This document shows positions 16,122-23,754 of a DNA stretch of 26,024 bases, in pieces. A model generated the notes under the pieces. The model saw only the letters and a list, made by a program, of their open reading frames with translations, was not told where the DNA came from and made no database searches. Source of the stretch: Pseudomonadota bacterium (lineage in GTDB: Bacteria; Pseudomonadota; Alphaproteobacteria; Rhizobiales; Xanthobacteraceae); NCBI GenBank assembly GCA_023386635.1, contig JAEWJH010000119.1:1-26024 (forward strand), written 5' to 3'. Each line of letters begins with the position of its first letter. The stretch's first letter is position 1. Both the position numbers and the translations under genes were made by a program.

Positions 16122-16719
16122 ATCCGAGCTTCTTGCCGGCGAGCCAGCGTTCGCCCTTGCGGTAGAGCGCGGAAAGTTCGGGGCCGCCGAGGCCCGGCAT
16201 GTCCTTCTTGACCGTGAAGCCGGCGCGCGTCTGCAGATAAGCAAGGTGGCGATAGCCGACCGGGAAGCTGGCGAGCAGTTTCGGGGCGAGCTTGAGCTTC
16301 GCCGAGGGGTCGACCGGGTCGATACGGTCGCGCTCGTAGATCGGTTGCAGCAGCACCAGACCCCATTTGCCCTTGCGCTTTTCCAGGAAGGTGTAAAAAC
16401 GGCCGGTGCAGACCACGTCGCACAGCACGTTCTCGACCATGCCGCGCTGGGTGATGGTCATCTTCGACTGGCCGATGGCGCGCTTGCCGTTGACGTCGAT
16501 GCTGTGGCCGGCGAAAGCGTGCCAGATCCGCGCGCCGTTGTCGTAACCCTGCTGGCTGACCTTGATGAACTGTTCGGCGTTGCCCTGGAACCAGGTCGCC
16601 ATCATCATCCCGTCCGGATGCCAGAGGGCGCGAAAGCGCGGCCAGTCGCGCGCATCGCGATAGATCCCCCAATTCTCGATCAGGGCGCGGATCGCCAGCG
16701 CGTCGCTCTGGTTTGTCAT
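16120..16719 (-). CDS. SnoaL-like / NTF2-fold protein
   Basis: This 199-residue protein has the alpha+beta cone typical of SnoaL-like domains: ALIENWGIYRDARDWPRFRA, LWHPDGMMMATWFQG, WHAFAGHSIDVNGKRAIGQS, VVCTGRFYTFLEKRKGKWGL and LLQPIYERDRIDPVD. Relatives include isomerases, cyclases, dehydratases and small ring-hydroxylating-type subunits, and many are uncharacterised. The C-terminal 60 residues (LASFPVGYRHLAYLQTRAGF onward) extend past the core and resemble a family-specific tail. The best start is the ATG at 16719; a TTG lies directly upstream. It is the only minus-strand gene between the operon at 12715 and the TRAP genes, convergent with the former and divergent from the SDR gene. It is probably part of the same pathway by proximity. 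Confidence 0.78.
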   Translation of the reverse strand: MTNQSDALAIRALIENWGIYRDARDWPRFRALWHPDGMMMATWFQGNAEQFIKVSQQGYDNGARIWHAFAGHSIDVNGKRAIGQSKMTITQRGMVENVLCDVVCTGRFYTFLEKRKGKWGLVLLQPIYERDRIDPVDPSAKLKLAPKLLASFPVGYRHLAYLQTRAGFTVKKDMPGLGGPELSALYRKGERWLAGKKLG

Positions 16720-16785
16720 CAAGCCACAAGCTCATGCTACGGTGTCTGGGAATTGCGGCGGACATTTAGCGAAGGGCAGATGCAG

Positions 16786-17550
16786 ATGGCAAGGTTGAGC
16801 GGGCGGGTGGCGATCGTGACCGGCGGTGCGCGCGGGATCGGCCGGCACTATTCCGAAGCGCTGGCGACAGCCGGCGCCCGCGTGATGGTCGCGGACATCG
16901 CCGATGGCCGGAATCTCGCGGATTCGCTCAACGCCCACCTCAAGAGCGACTGTGCGGCGAGCATGGCGTTCGACGTCAGCGACGAGAATTCGGTGCGCGA
17001 TCTGGTGGCGACCACGCTCGACCGCTTCGGCCAGATCGACATCCTTGTGAACAATGCGGCGCTCTACTCGACGCTGCCGCCGGTGAAGATCACGGAGATC
17101 GACACTGAATTGTGGGACAAGGTGATGGCGGTGAATGTCCGCGGCCCGTTCCTGATGGTGAAACACGTCGCGCCGCACATGATCGCGCGCAAAAGCGGCA
17201 AGATCATCAACATTGCCTCTGGCACGGCCTATAAGGGCCTGCCCAACTTCTCGCATTACGTCACCTCGAAAGGGGCGATCATCGCCTTCACCCGGGCGCT
17301 GTCGCGCGAGCTTGGACCGCACAATATCGGGGTCAATACGCTGGCGCCGGGCCTGATCCTCAGCGACACGGGCATCGAGAACACCGCGCATATCGACGAG
17401 GCCCGCGACAAGGTGCTGCAGAGCCGCGCCTTCAAACGCGACGGCTATCCGCCGGACCTCACGGGCGCGCTGGTGTTCCTGGCCTCGTCCGACAGCGATT
17501 TCATGACCGGCCAGACGCTGGCGGTCGATGGCGGCTCGATCAACACCTGA
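16786..17550 (+). CDS. Short-chain dehydrogenase/reductase (SDR family)
   Basis: This is a classical SDR of 254 residues. It has the nucleotide-binding TGGARGIG near the N-terminus, an acidic residue at VADIAD after the second strand (suggesting NAD rather than NADP), NNAA, then the catalytic Ser in NIASGTAY and Y-x-x-x-K in HYVTSKGA. It ends FMTGQTLAVDGGSINT, the usual SDR C-terminal motif. The frame extends far upstream without a stop. I chose the ATG at 16786 because GAAGGG lies 9 bases away; the ATG at 16780 is only 3 bases from it but would add just two residues. It sits between the SnoaL-like gene and the cupin dioxygenase. It probably oxidises a hydroxyl or diol intermediate of the pathway. 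The substrate is unknown. Confidence 0.93.
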   Translation: MARLSGRVAIVTGGARGIGRHYSEALATAGARVMVADIADGRNLADSLNAHLKSDCAASMAFDVSDENSVRDLVATTLDRFGQIDILVNNAALYSTLPPVKITEIDTELWDKVMAVNVRGPFLMVKHVAPHMIARKSGKIINIASGTAYKGLPNFSHYVTSKGAIIAFTRALSRELGPHNIGVNTLAPGLILSDTGIENTAHIDEARDKVLQSRAFKRDGYPPDLTGALVFLASSDSDFMTGQTLAVDGGSINT

Positions 17551-17603
17551 AGGTGGGCGGGCGACCCGTCCGCATGGCGGGCCTGCGTTTGATCCCGGAC
17601 AGT

Positions 17604-17633
17604 TTCAGACGCAACCGGTCTGCGCTATATAAG
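17604..17633 (+). promoter_or_regulatory. Possible promoter of the cupin dioxygenase gene
   Basis: A weak -35-like TTCAGA (17604-17609) and a -10-like TATAAG (17628-17633) are 18 bases apart. They lie in the 112-base gap before the gene, about 30 bases ahead of its start. Only the -10 is convincing. Confidence 0.3.
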
Positions 17634-17662
17634 ATGTCATACTCTTTCCCGGAGGTTCCGTC

Positions 17663-18727
17663 ATGGCGGTCGCAACCGCAACCCCGTCCCAACCCGACAC
17701 CAAGCACAACATCACTGGTGCGCGGCAGGCCTATTACGACAAGATTTCCAAGGACAGCCTCGCGCCGCTGTGGGAAGTGCTCAAGGGCCTCGTCACGCCC
17801 GAGCCGAAATCCACGGTGCAGCCGAAGGTCTGGAAATTCGACCGCATCAAGCAATTGATGATGGAAGCGGGCGAGGTGATCACCGCCGAAGAGGCGGAGC
17901 GCCGCGTGCTGGTGCTGGAGAATCCGGGCATGCCCGGCAAGTCCCGCGTCACCAATTCGCTGTTTGCCGGCATCCAGTTGATCCTGCCGGGCGAGATTGC
18001 CGACGTGCATCGTCACGTCGCCTCGGCGATCCGCTTCGTGCTCGACGGCGAGGGCGCCTATACGGCGGTCGAGGGCGAGAAGACGATGATGTCCCACGGC
18101 GACTTCATCATCACCGCCAACTGGGCGCCGCACGACCACGGCAATCCCGGCAAGCAGCCGGTGATGTGGCTCGACGTGCTCGACATGCCGACCATCAACC
18201 ACTTCGAGACCTCGTTCGCCGAGCACTTCGACGAGAAGATGCAGAAGGCGGATTTCGAGGACGGCGACTCGTTCGAGCGTTATGCCACCGGCGTGCTGCC
18301 GGACGGCATGCCGGCTGTCACCAATCGCAGCCCGGTCATCAACTATCCGTATGCCAAGATGCGGCCGATCCTCGAACGGCTGAAGAAGACCGGCGATATC
18401 GACAAGCGCCACGGTGCGCGCGTGCGCTACGCCAATCCGATCAACGGCGGGCCGGTGTTGCCGACCATGGGCGCGAACCTCGCGCTGTTCCCCAAGGGGT
18501 TCAACGGCGAGCCGTACCGCTCGACCGATGGCATGGTGTTCGTCTGCGCGGAAGGCAAGGGCCGCACCACCATCGACGGCAAGGACTACGAGTGGGGCGT
18601 CAACGACGTGTTCGTGGTGCCGCCGTGGAAGCGCTATCAGCACCATGCCGACGAGGAGGCGGTGCTGTTCTCCATCTCCGACAAGCCGGCGCAGCAGGCG
18701 CTGGGCATCTGGCGCGAAGGCAACTAG
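17663..18727 (+). CDS. Gentisate 1,2-dioxygenase-like bicupin ring-cleavage dioxygenase
   Basis: This family opens gentisate (or salicylate or substituted salicylates) with Fe(II) and O2, cleaving next to the carboxylated carbon. The 354-residue product is of normal length. The N-terminal cupin holds the iron site: H116 and H118 in IADVHRHVASAIRFVLDG, and the third His in the WAPHDHGNPG segment (H157 or H159). The C-terminal cupin (GMVFVCAEGKGRTTIDGKDY, then PPWKRYQHHADEEAVLFSIS) lacks the HxH pair, as is usual for the non-catalytic half. A GGAGG lies 8 bases before the ATG. A strong bidirectional terminator follows. Its product would be maleylpyruvate or an analogue, which fits the FAH-family hydrolase upstream. 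Gentisate, salicylate, nitro- or chlorosalicylate and 1-hydroxy-2-naphthoate are all used by relatives, so the substrate is not settled. Confidence 0.87.
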   Translation: MAVATATPSQPDTKHNITGARQAYYDKISKDSLAPLWEVLKGLVTPEPKSTVQPKVWKFDRIKQLMMEAGEVITAEEAERRVLVLENPGMPGKSRVTNSLFAGIQLILPGEIADVHRHVASAIRFVLDGEGAYTAVEGEKTMMSHGDFIITANWAPHDHGNPGKQPVMWLDVLDMPTINHFETSFAEHFDEKMQKADFEDGDSFERYATGVLPDGMPAVTNRSPVINYPYAKMRPILERLKKTGDIDKRHGARVRYANPINGGPVLPTMGANLALFPKGFNGEPYRSTDGMVFVCAEGKGRTTIDGKDYEWGVNDVFVVPPWKRYQHHADEEAVLFSISDKPAQQALGIWREGN

Positions 18728-18747
18728 CGCCGCACTCTGGCGAAACG

Positions 18748-18777
18748 AAAATGGCCGGGATTTTTCCCGGCCATTTT
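18748..18777. terminator. Bidirectional intrinsic terminator
   Basis: A 12-bp stem (AAAATGGCCGGG / CCCGGCCATTTT) encloses an ATTTTT loop between the convergent dioxygenase and TRAP permease genes. On the plus strand ATTTTATTTTT follows, and on the minus strand ATTTTCGTTTC. A run of ten T at 18791-18800 lies just beyond. Confidence 0.88.
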
Positions 18778-18833
18778 ATTTTTGCATGAATTTTTTTTTT
18801 GGAAAATTGCTGCGCCGGATTCCGGATTCTGCG

Positions 18834-20774
18834 TCAGGCAGTCGCCCGTTTCGCCGCGCGCGCCCGCAGCAGATCGATGCCGAGCAGCGCGATGGCGGCG
18901 ACGATGCCGACGAAGTTGACGTAGATTGCGTTTGAGAACGCCGCCGGCGGCAGGCACACCATGAGAGCCAGCGCGCCATAGGCGAACCGCCAGGGTTTCG
19001 TCAGGGGGGTCAGCGCGAAACCGACGACCGCGGCGGTGCCGAGCCAGATGCCGTAGAGCACGCGGCTGAAGTTGAACACGATCTCGGCCCAGCTTCCGTC
19101 CATTAGCAGGCTCGGCGTCAGCACGAACAGGAACGGCAGCAGGAAGGCCGACCAGCCGACCAGACACGCCATCCATCCGGTTTTCCAGCCGGACACGCCG
19201 GCGATGTTGGCCGCGGCATAGGCCGCGAACGCCACCGGCGGCGTGATCATCGACAGGATGCCGTTGTACATGACGAACATATGTGCGGCCATCGGCGTGA
19301 CGCCGAGCTTGACCAGCGCGGGCGCCAGCAGCGTCGCCGTGAGGATGTAGACGCTCACTGTCGGCAGCCCGATCCCGAGCACGAAGGCGAGAACGGCCAC
19401 CAGCAACAGCAGCAGGAATACATTGTCGCCGGACAGCGTCAGCAGCTGCGCCGTCATCGAGAAGGCGAGGCCGGAGATGCTCATGATCCCGACCATGATG
19501 CCGGCGGCGGCGCCGATCAGGATGATGTCGAGCGACACGCGGCCCGTGTCGATCATCGCCTTGAGCATGTCGAGGAACGATACGCGCTTGCCGCGATAGC
19601 CGCGTATCAGCGCGAACACGATCAGCATCAGCGTGGCGATGACGGCGGCCTTCTCCGGCGTCAGCACCAGCGTTTCCGGATACATCAGCGCCACGACAAG
19701 GAAGGCGATCGGCACCAGAAAGTGCCAGCCGGCCATGAGAATCTCGGTGAGCGGCGGCGTCTCCTCCCGCACCGCGCCGATCTTCTCCTTGGCGGCTTCG
19801 AGATCGACGTGGAAGAAAAGACAGGCGTAATACAGGATCGCCGGGATCGCCGCGGCGACGCAGATCGCGCCGTAAGACACCTGAAGGAATTCCGCCATGA
19901 TGAAAGCGGATGCGCCCATCACCGGCGGCATCAGCTGCCCGCCGGTCGAGCCGACGGATTCGATTGCCGCGGCGCGATATCTGGTGAAGCCGGAGCGCGC
20001 CATGGACGGGATGGTGACGATGCCGACAGCGAGCACGTTCGACACGGCGCTGCCGGAGATCATGCCGAACAGGGCGGACCCGACCACGGCGATCTTGGCG
20101 GCGCCGCCGCGGAACCGCGCCATCGCCGCCATCGACAGGTCTGCGAAGAAATCCGCGCCGCCGGTGCGCGCCAGCACCTGGCCGAGAATGGTGAAGGGGA
20201 TGACGATCAGCACCGAGACCTGCAGGATCGGGCCGATGGCGCCGTTGAGGTCGAGACCGAGATAGATCGTCAGCCGTTCCGGCGAGACGTAACGGGTCTG
20301 GAAGGCGCCGGACAGATGCGGGCTGATGAAGATATAGACGGCCATCGCGAGGATGATGCCGACGAAGCCCCAGCCGGAGATGCGGCGGCTGCCCTCCAGC
20401 ACCAGGAACACGAGGAGGGCGCTGACGATCAGCCCGTCCCACGGCAGCATCGGCGAGTCCTGCGTCAGCCGCTCGTAGTAGACGGCGATATAGCCGCACA
20501 GCGCGAGCGAGACCGCGACCGCGACCCAGTCGCTCCAGTGCCGCTTTCGGCCGCTTTCGGCGATGAAGGCGAGCGCCAGCGTCAGGCCGAGACTGACAGT
20601 GAGCATCTGCTCGACATAGAACGACGCGCCGAACACGACGCGCGGAATGTCGAGCACCCACATCACCACGATCGCCACCAGCAGAGCCTGGAAGATCGTG
20701 GTGCCGACTAATGTGGCGCGCGACGCGGTGGCCGCGAAGGCCACCGCGTCGGGGACGATTCGTTCTTCACTCAC
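18834..20774 (-). CDS. TRAP transporter fused permease subunit (DctQM type, TAXI family)
   Basis: This is the membrane part of a sodium-driven TRAP importer with the small (DctQ) and large (DctM) subunits fused in one 646-residue chain, as usual for TAXI-type systems. The N-terminal third has about four hydrophobic segments (for example ALLVAIVVMWVLDI and LLVFLVLEGSRRISGWGF). The DctM part has GPILQVSVLIVIPFTILGQV, SALFGMISGSAVSNVLAVG, the motif ESVGSTGGQLMPPVMGASAF and VLGIGLPTVSVYILTATLL. Translation likely starts at a GTG at 20774 (MSEERIVPDAV) with no strong ribosome site, perhaps coupled to the binding-protein gene 39 bases upstream. The substrate is expected to be an organic or aromatic acid, from the neighbouring catabolic genes. 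Confidence 0.94.
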   Translation of the reverse strand: MSEERIVPDAVAFAATASRATLVGTTIFQALLVAIVVMWVLDIPRVVFGASFYVEQMLTVSLGLTLALAFIAESGRKRHWSDWVAVAVSLALCGYIAVYYERLTQDSPMLPWDGLIVSALLVFLVLEGSRRISGWGFVGIILAMAVYIFISPHLSGAFQTRYVSPERLTIYLGLDLNGAIGPILQVSVLIVIPFTILGQVLARTGGADFFADLSMAAMARFRGGAAKIAVVGSALFGMISGSAVSNVLAVGIVTIPSMARSGFTRYRAAAIESVGSTGGQLMPPVMGASAFIMAEFLQVSYGAICVAAAIPAILYYACLFFHVDLEAAKEKIGAVREETPPLTEILMAGWHFLVPIAFLVVALMYPETLVLTPEKAAVIATLMLIVFALIRGYRGKRVSFLDMLKAMIDTGRVSLDIILIGAAAGIMVGIMSISGLAFSMTAQLLTLSGDNVFLLLLLVAVLAFVLGIGLPTVSVYILTATLLAPALVKLGVTPMAAHMFVMYNGILSMITPPVAFAAYAAANIAGVSGWKTGWMACLVGWSAFLLPFLFVLTPSLLMDGSWAEIVFNFSRVLYGIWLGTAAVVGFALTPLTKPWRFAYGALALMVCLPPAAFSNAIYVNFVGIVAAIALLGIDLLRARAAKRATA

Positions 20775-20813
20775 GGATTGATGGCCCGTTGATCGTCGTC
20801 AGTTGACCGGCAT

Positions 20814-21764
20814 CTAGTTGACCGATTTGGCGTCGATCTTGTGCTCGCTGAAATATTTCAGCGCGCCGGGGTGATAGGGAATGTCGTATTTCTTGTAGAG
20901 CCCGGCCGCGGTGAATTCGCGCAGCGCCGGCTGGATGGTGAGCATGTCGTCCTTGTTCTTCACCATCGTGTCGATCAGCTTGTAGACGACGTCGTCGGAC
21001 ACCTTGCTGTTGGTGAACAGCATGTTGTCCCAAGTGTAGACGTTCATCGCCTTCGGCACGCCGACATAGAACGGGTTCGGTTGCACCATGGTGAGATAGC
21101 CGCCGGCGAGGATCTTCTTGGCTTCCGGCATGCCGCTTTCCGGCACTTCGAGCGCCAGGATGCCGCCGACCGTGGCGTCGACCTCGCGCACCTTCGGCGC
21201 GCCGAATGCGAAGAAGAACATGTCGGCGTTGCCGGCGGCGAATTCGTCGGCGCCACGGATCACGTTCGGCACCAGAACCGGCTTGATATCCTTCTCGGTG
21301 AGACCGCCGGTCATCAGCATCGCCTTGGCGAGCGGGTCGATGGTCTTCATCGCCGAATAGCCGAACACCACGCGCTTGCCCTTGAGGTCGGCCATGGTCT
21401 TCATGCCCGAGTCCTTGCGCACGAAGTAGGCGCCGCGCAGCGCCTGGATCGAGCCGATCAGCCGCAGGTCCTTGTTGGCCGCCTGGGCGCCTTGCACCTC
21501 GAAGATATTGGCGATGCCGAATTCCGCTTCGCCGCGTCCGACCAGCGGAATCAGCACGGATTCGCCGGCGGTGGGCTGGATCACCGCATTGATGTTGGCC
21601 TTGTCCTTCAGCACCTTGGCGATGGCGGAACCGGTGGTGTGGTTGAGCGTTCCCGGCTGCATGGTGGCGAAGCCGAAGGTCTGCGCCGACGCCGCGCCGG
21701 CGCTCAACAACAATGCCGCGCAACCGATGGCCACCGATTGGAGTTGACGTCGGGTGATAGTCAT
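20814..21764 (-). CDS. TAXI-family TRAP transporter solute-binding protein
   Basis: This periplasmic receptor delivers substrate to the fused permease encoded just downstream. The 316-residue product begins with a signal peptide, MTITRRQLQSVAIGCAALLL, cleaved near AASAQ. The TRRQLQ stretch is a borderline twin-arginine motif, so Sec or Tat export is possible. The mature part shows the family layout: FGFATMQPGTLNHTTGSAIA, GRGEAEFGIANIFEVQGA, LRLIGSIQALRGAYFVRKDS, DLKGKRVVFGYSAM and YKKYDIPYHPGALKYFSEH. GGGGGAG lies 9 bases before the ATG. It is divergent from the maleylacetate reductase gene across 144 bases, which likely hold both promoters. Confidence 0.93.
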   Translation of the reverse strand: MTITRRQLQSVAIGCAALLLSAGAASAQTFGFATMQPGTLNHTTGSAIAKVLKDKANINAVIQPTAGESVLIPLVGRGEAEFGIANIFEVQGAQAANKDLRLIGSIQALRGAYFVRKDSGMKTMADLKGKRVVFGYSAMKTIDPLAKAMLMTGGLTEKDIKPVLVPNVIRGADEFAAGNADMFFFAFGAPKVREVDATVGGILALEVPESGMPEAKKILAGGYLTMVQPNPFYVGVPKAMNVYTWDNMLFTNSKVSDDVVYKLIDTMVKNKDDMLTIQPALREFTAAGLYKKYDIPYHPGALKYFSEHKIDAKSVN

Positions 21765-21798
21765 CTTGCGGTTCTCCCCCTATTGTTCTGGTTTCAGG

Positions 21799-21815
21799 CC
21801 GGATCGTGCGTCCGG
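21799..21815. promoter_or_regulatory. Inverted repeat between divergent TAXI and maleylacetate reductase genes
   Basis: CCGGA and TCCGG flank a 7-base centre (CCGGA-TCGTGCG-TCCGG), and a further TCCGGA lies at about 21827-21832. The setting between two divergent genes would suit an operator for a transcriptional regulator, but no regulator gene is in the window and the arms are short. Confidence 0.25.
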
Positions 21816-21908
21816 TCCGTCGTTTGTCCGGAATCAATCTTTGCACAGGCCATGGCGTCTGGCGAGCCGGGGCGGCGTCCCAACAACCCTGTGGAGCGGG
21901 ACCGATTG

Positions 21909-22949
21909 ATGATGTTGAAATTCGTTCAGGACACGCCATCGCAGCGCGTGGTGTTCGGTGCCGGCAGTCTGGCGCGGCTCGCGGAGGAGGTTGCGCGGCT
22001 CGGTTTGTCCCGCGTGCTGGTGGTCGCCACGCCGGGGCATGGCGCGCGGCTCGCGGCGCTGGCCGCCGATCTCCTGGGCTCGTCCTGTGCCGGCGTGCAC
22101 GCGCAGGCGGTGGTGCATGTTCCCCGCGCGGTGGCGGAAGCCGGGATCGCGGAAGCGGCCCGCAGCCGGGCGGACGGTGTCGTTGCCATGGGCGGCGGCG
22201 CCGCGATCGGTCTTGCCAAGGCGATCGCCATTGCCAACGATCTGCCGATCGTCGCCGTGCCGACCACCTATTCCGGCTCGGAAGCCTCGCCCATCGCCGG
22301 CACCACCGATGGCGAGCGCAAGATCACCGTGCGCGATCCGAAGGCGCTGCCGAAGACGATCCTCTACGACCCTGATTTGACCCTCGGCCTGCCGCCGGCG
22401 GTGAGCGCCGCGAGCGGCCTCAACGCCATCGCCCATGCGGTCGAAGGTTTGTGGATCGCGGAGCGCACGCCGATCAGCTGTGCGATCGCGACCGAGGCGA
22501 TGCGGCTGTTCGCCGACGCGCTGCCGAAAGTGGTGGCGGACGGCAGCGATCGCGATGCCCGCGCGGCGTGTCTCTCGGCGGCGTGGCTGTGCGGCATCGT
22601 GCTGACCAGCGGCACGGCGTTGCATCACAAGCTCGCCCATGTGCTCGGCGGCCTCGGCATGCCGCATGCGGAAACCCACGCGATCATCCTGCCGCATGTG
22701 ACGCGCTTCAATCTCGATGCCGCGCCCGATGCGCATGAGCGGCTGTGCGACACGCTCGAGACCAACGACCCGGCGCACGCGCTCGGCGTCATGCTTTCGA
22801 AATTCCCGATCCCGCAGGCCCTGCGCGACGTCGGCCTCCCGCGCGACAAGCTCGATTTTGTCGCGGCGGAGGCGGCGAAACTCAACATCACCGCTCCGCG
22901 TTCTGCCAATGAGGCGGAGATTCGCGAGATTCTCGAAGCCGCATATTGA
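21909..22949 (+). CDS. Maleylacetate reductase (iron-containing alcohol dehydrogenase family)
   Basis: Maleylacetate reductase reduces maleylacetate to 3-oxoadipate with NAD(P)H, the usual last dedicated step in hydroxyquinol, resorcinol and chlorocatechol catabolism. The 346-residue product begins MMLKFVQDTPSQRVVFGAGS and carries the nucleotide site VVAMGGGAAIGLAKAIA, the block AVPTTYSGSEASPIAG, ASGLNAIAHAVEGLW and the His-rich segment GTALHHKLAHVLGG followed by PHAETHAIILPH. The frame is open far upstream through the TAXI gene, but the ATG at 21909 gives the family's normal start, with GGAGCGGGA upstream. It is 17 bases ahead of the hydrolase-fold gene. The gentisate route proper does not need this activity, so its presence hints at another route or a modified substrate. 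Confidence 0.9.
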   Translation: MMLKFVQDTPSQRVVFGAGSLARLAEEVARLGLSRVLVVATPGHGARLAALAADLLGSSCAGVHAQAVVHVPRAVAEAGIAEAARSRADGVVAMGGGAAIGLAKAIAIANDLPIVAVPTTYSGSEASPIAGTTDGERKITVRDPKALPKTILYDPDLTLGLPPAVSAASGLNAIAHAVEGLWIAERTPISCAIATEAMRLFADALPKVVADGSDRDARAACLSAAWLCGIVLTSGTALHHKLAHVLGGLGMPHAETHAIILPHVTRFNLDAAPDAHERLCDTLETNDPAHALGVMLSKFPIPQALRDVGLPRDKLDFVAAEAAKLNITAPRSANEAEIREILEAAY

Positions 22950-22966
22950 GCTTATGGGAGGCCGGC

Positions 22967-23746
22967 ATGGAGCAACTGACAGCAGGGCACGGCGCGCTGA
23001 CCGCGATGCGAACCGGGCGCGGCCGCGACCTGGTGCTGTTCCACGCGCTGTTCGCGGACCGCACGCTGTTCGATCCGTTGCTGCCGCAGTTGGCCGAACG
23101 CTTCCGCGTGACGCTGTTCAATCTGCCGGGCTTCCACGGCTCCGAGCCGGCGATGCTGCCGCTGATGGATGCTTATCTGGCGCGGCTCGAGGATGGCTAT
23201 CGGGAGTTCGACATCGCGCCGGATGCGGTGCTGCTCGGCGCGGGCTTCGGCGGCCTGCTGGCGCTCGCCTTCGCGCTCGATCATCCCGAGCGTGTCGGCA
23301 AGCTGATCCTGAGCGGCACGACCGCGCGGCTCGATGATGACGATCGCGCGCGGCTGCCGCTGCTTGCGGAAGCTGTTGCTGCCGCCAAGGTCGATCCGCT
23401 GGCGGAGCAATTGGTGGAGCGGCTCTATTCGCCGGCGTTTCGCGCCGGGAAAGACATCAGCGAGACTTGCCGCCGGGCCTTGCTTGCCATCGATCCGAAG
23501 GCGATGACCGCGGCCTGCAAGGTGCTGGAGGAGGCCGACCTCACGCCGCTCCTCGGCCGGCTCGCGGTGCCGACACTGGTGGTCGCCGGTGCGCAGGATG
23601 CGATGGTGCCACCGGCCGGGCAAAAGGCCTTAGCCGGTCAGATCGCCGGCGGCCATTATCATGCGATCGACGGCAGCGGCCACTTTCCGATGCTGGAGCA
23701 GCCGGATGCGTTTCGTGCCGCGATCGCGCGCTTCGTCGGATTGTAG
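22967..23746 (+). CDS. Alpha/beta-hydrolase-fold protein lacking the nucleophile serine
   Basis: This 259-residue protein has the fold of 3-oxoadipate enol-lactonase and meta-cleavage hydrolases: LVLFHALFADRTLFDPLLPQ, VTLFNLPGFHGSEP, DAVLLGAGFGGLLALAFALD, HPERVGKLILSGTTAR, VPTLVVAGAQDAMVPP and DGSGHFPMLEQP. The catalytic acid (D211) and His (H239) are present, but the nucleophile elbow reads G-A-G-F-G-G with Gly93 (codon GGC at 23243) where Ser, Cys or Asp is expected. Ordinary ester or C-C hydrolysis through an acyl intermediate is therefore unlikely. The ATG at 22967 follows GGGAGG at 5 bases; an ATG at 22946 is less well placed. It is co-transcribed with maleylacetate reductase. Confidence 0.9.
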   Translation: MEQLTAGHGALTAMRTGRGRDLVLFHALFADRTLFDPLLPQLAERFRVTLFNLPGFHGSEPAMLPLMDAYLARLEDGYREFDIAPDAVLLGAGFGGLLALAFALDHPERVGKLILSGTTARLDDDDRARLPLLAEAVAAAKVDPLAEQLVERLYSPAFRAGKDISETCRRALLAIDPKAMTAACKVLEEADLTPLLGRLAVPTLVVAGAQDAMVPPAGQKALAGQIAGGHYHAIDGSGHFPMLEQPDAFRAAIARFVGL

Positions 23747-23754
23747 ATCGGCGT

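Noticed and set aside
18791..18800. Run of ten T as a repeat or phase-variable tract
   Set aside because: It lies between two convergent genes, outside coding sequence and next to a terminator, so it is most likely a simple intergenic homopolymer.
20841..21908. N-terminal extension of the maleylacetate reductase frame through the TAXI gene
   Set aside because: The extension is antisense to a clear gene and lacks any domain; the ATG at 21909 gives the family's normal length.
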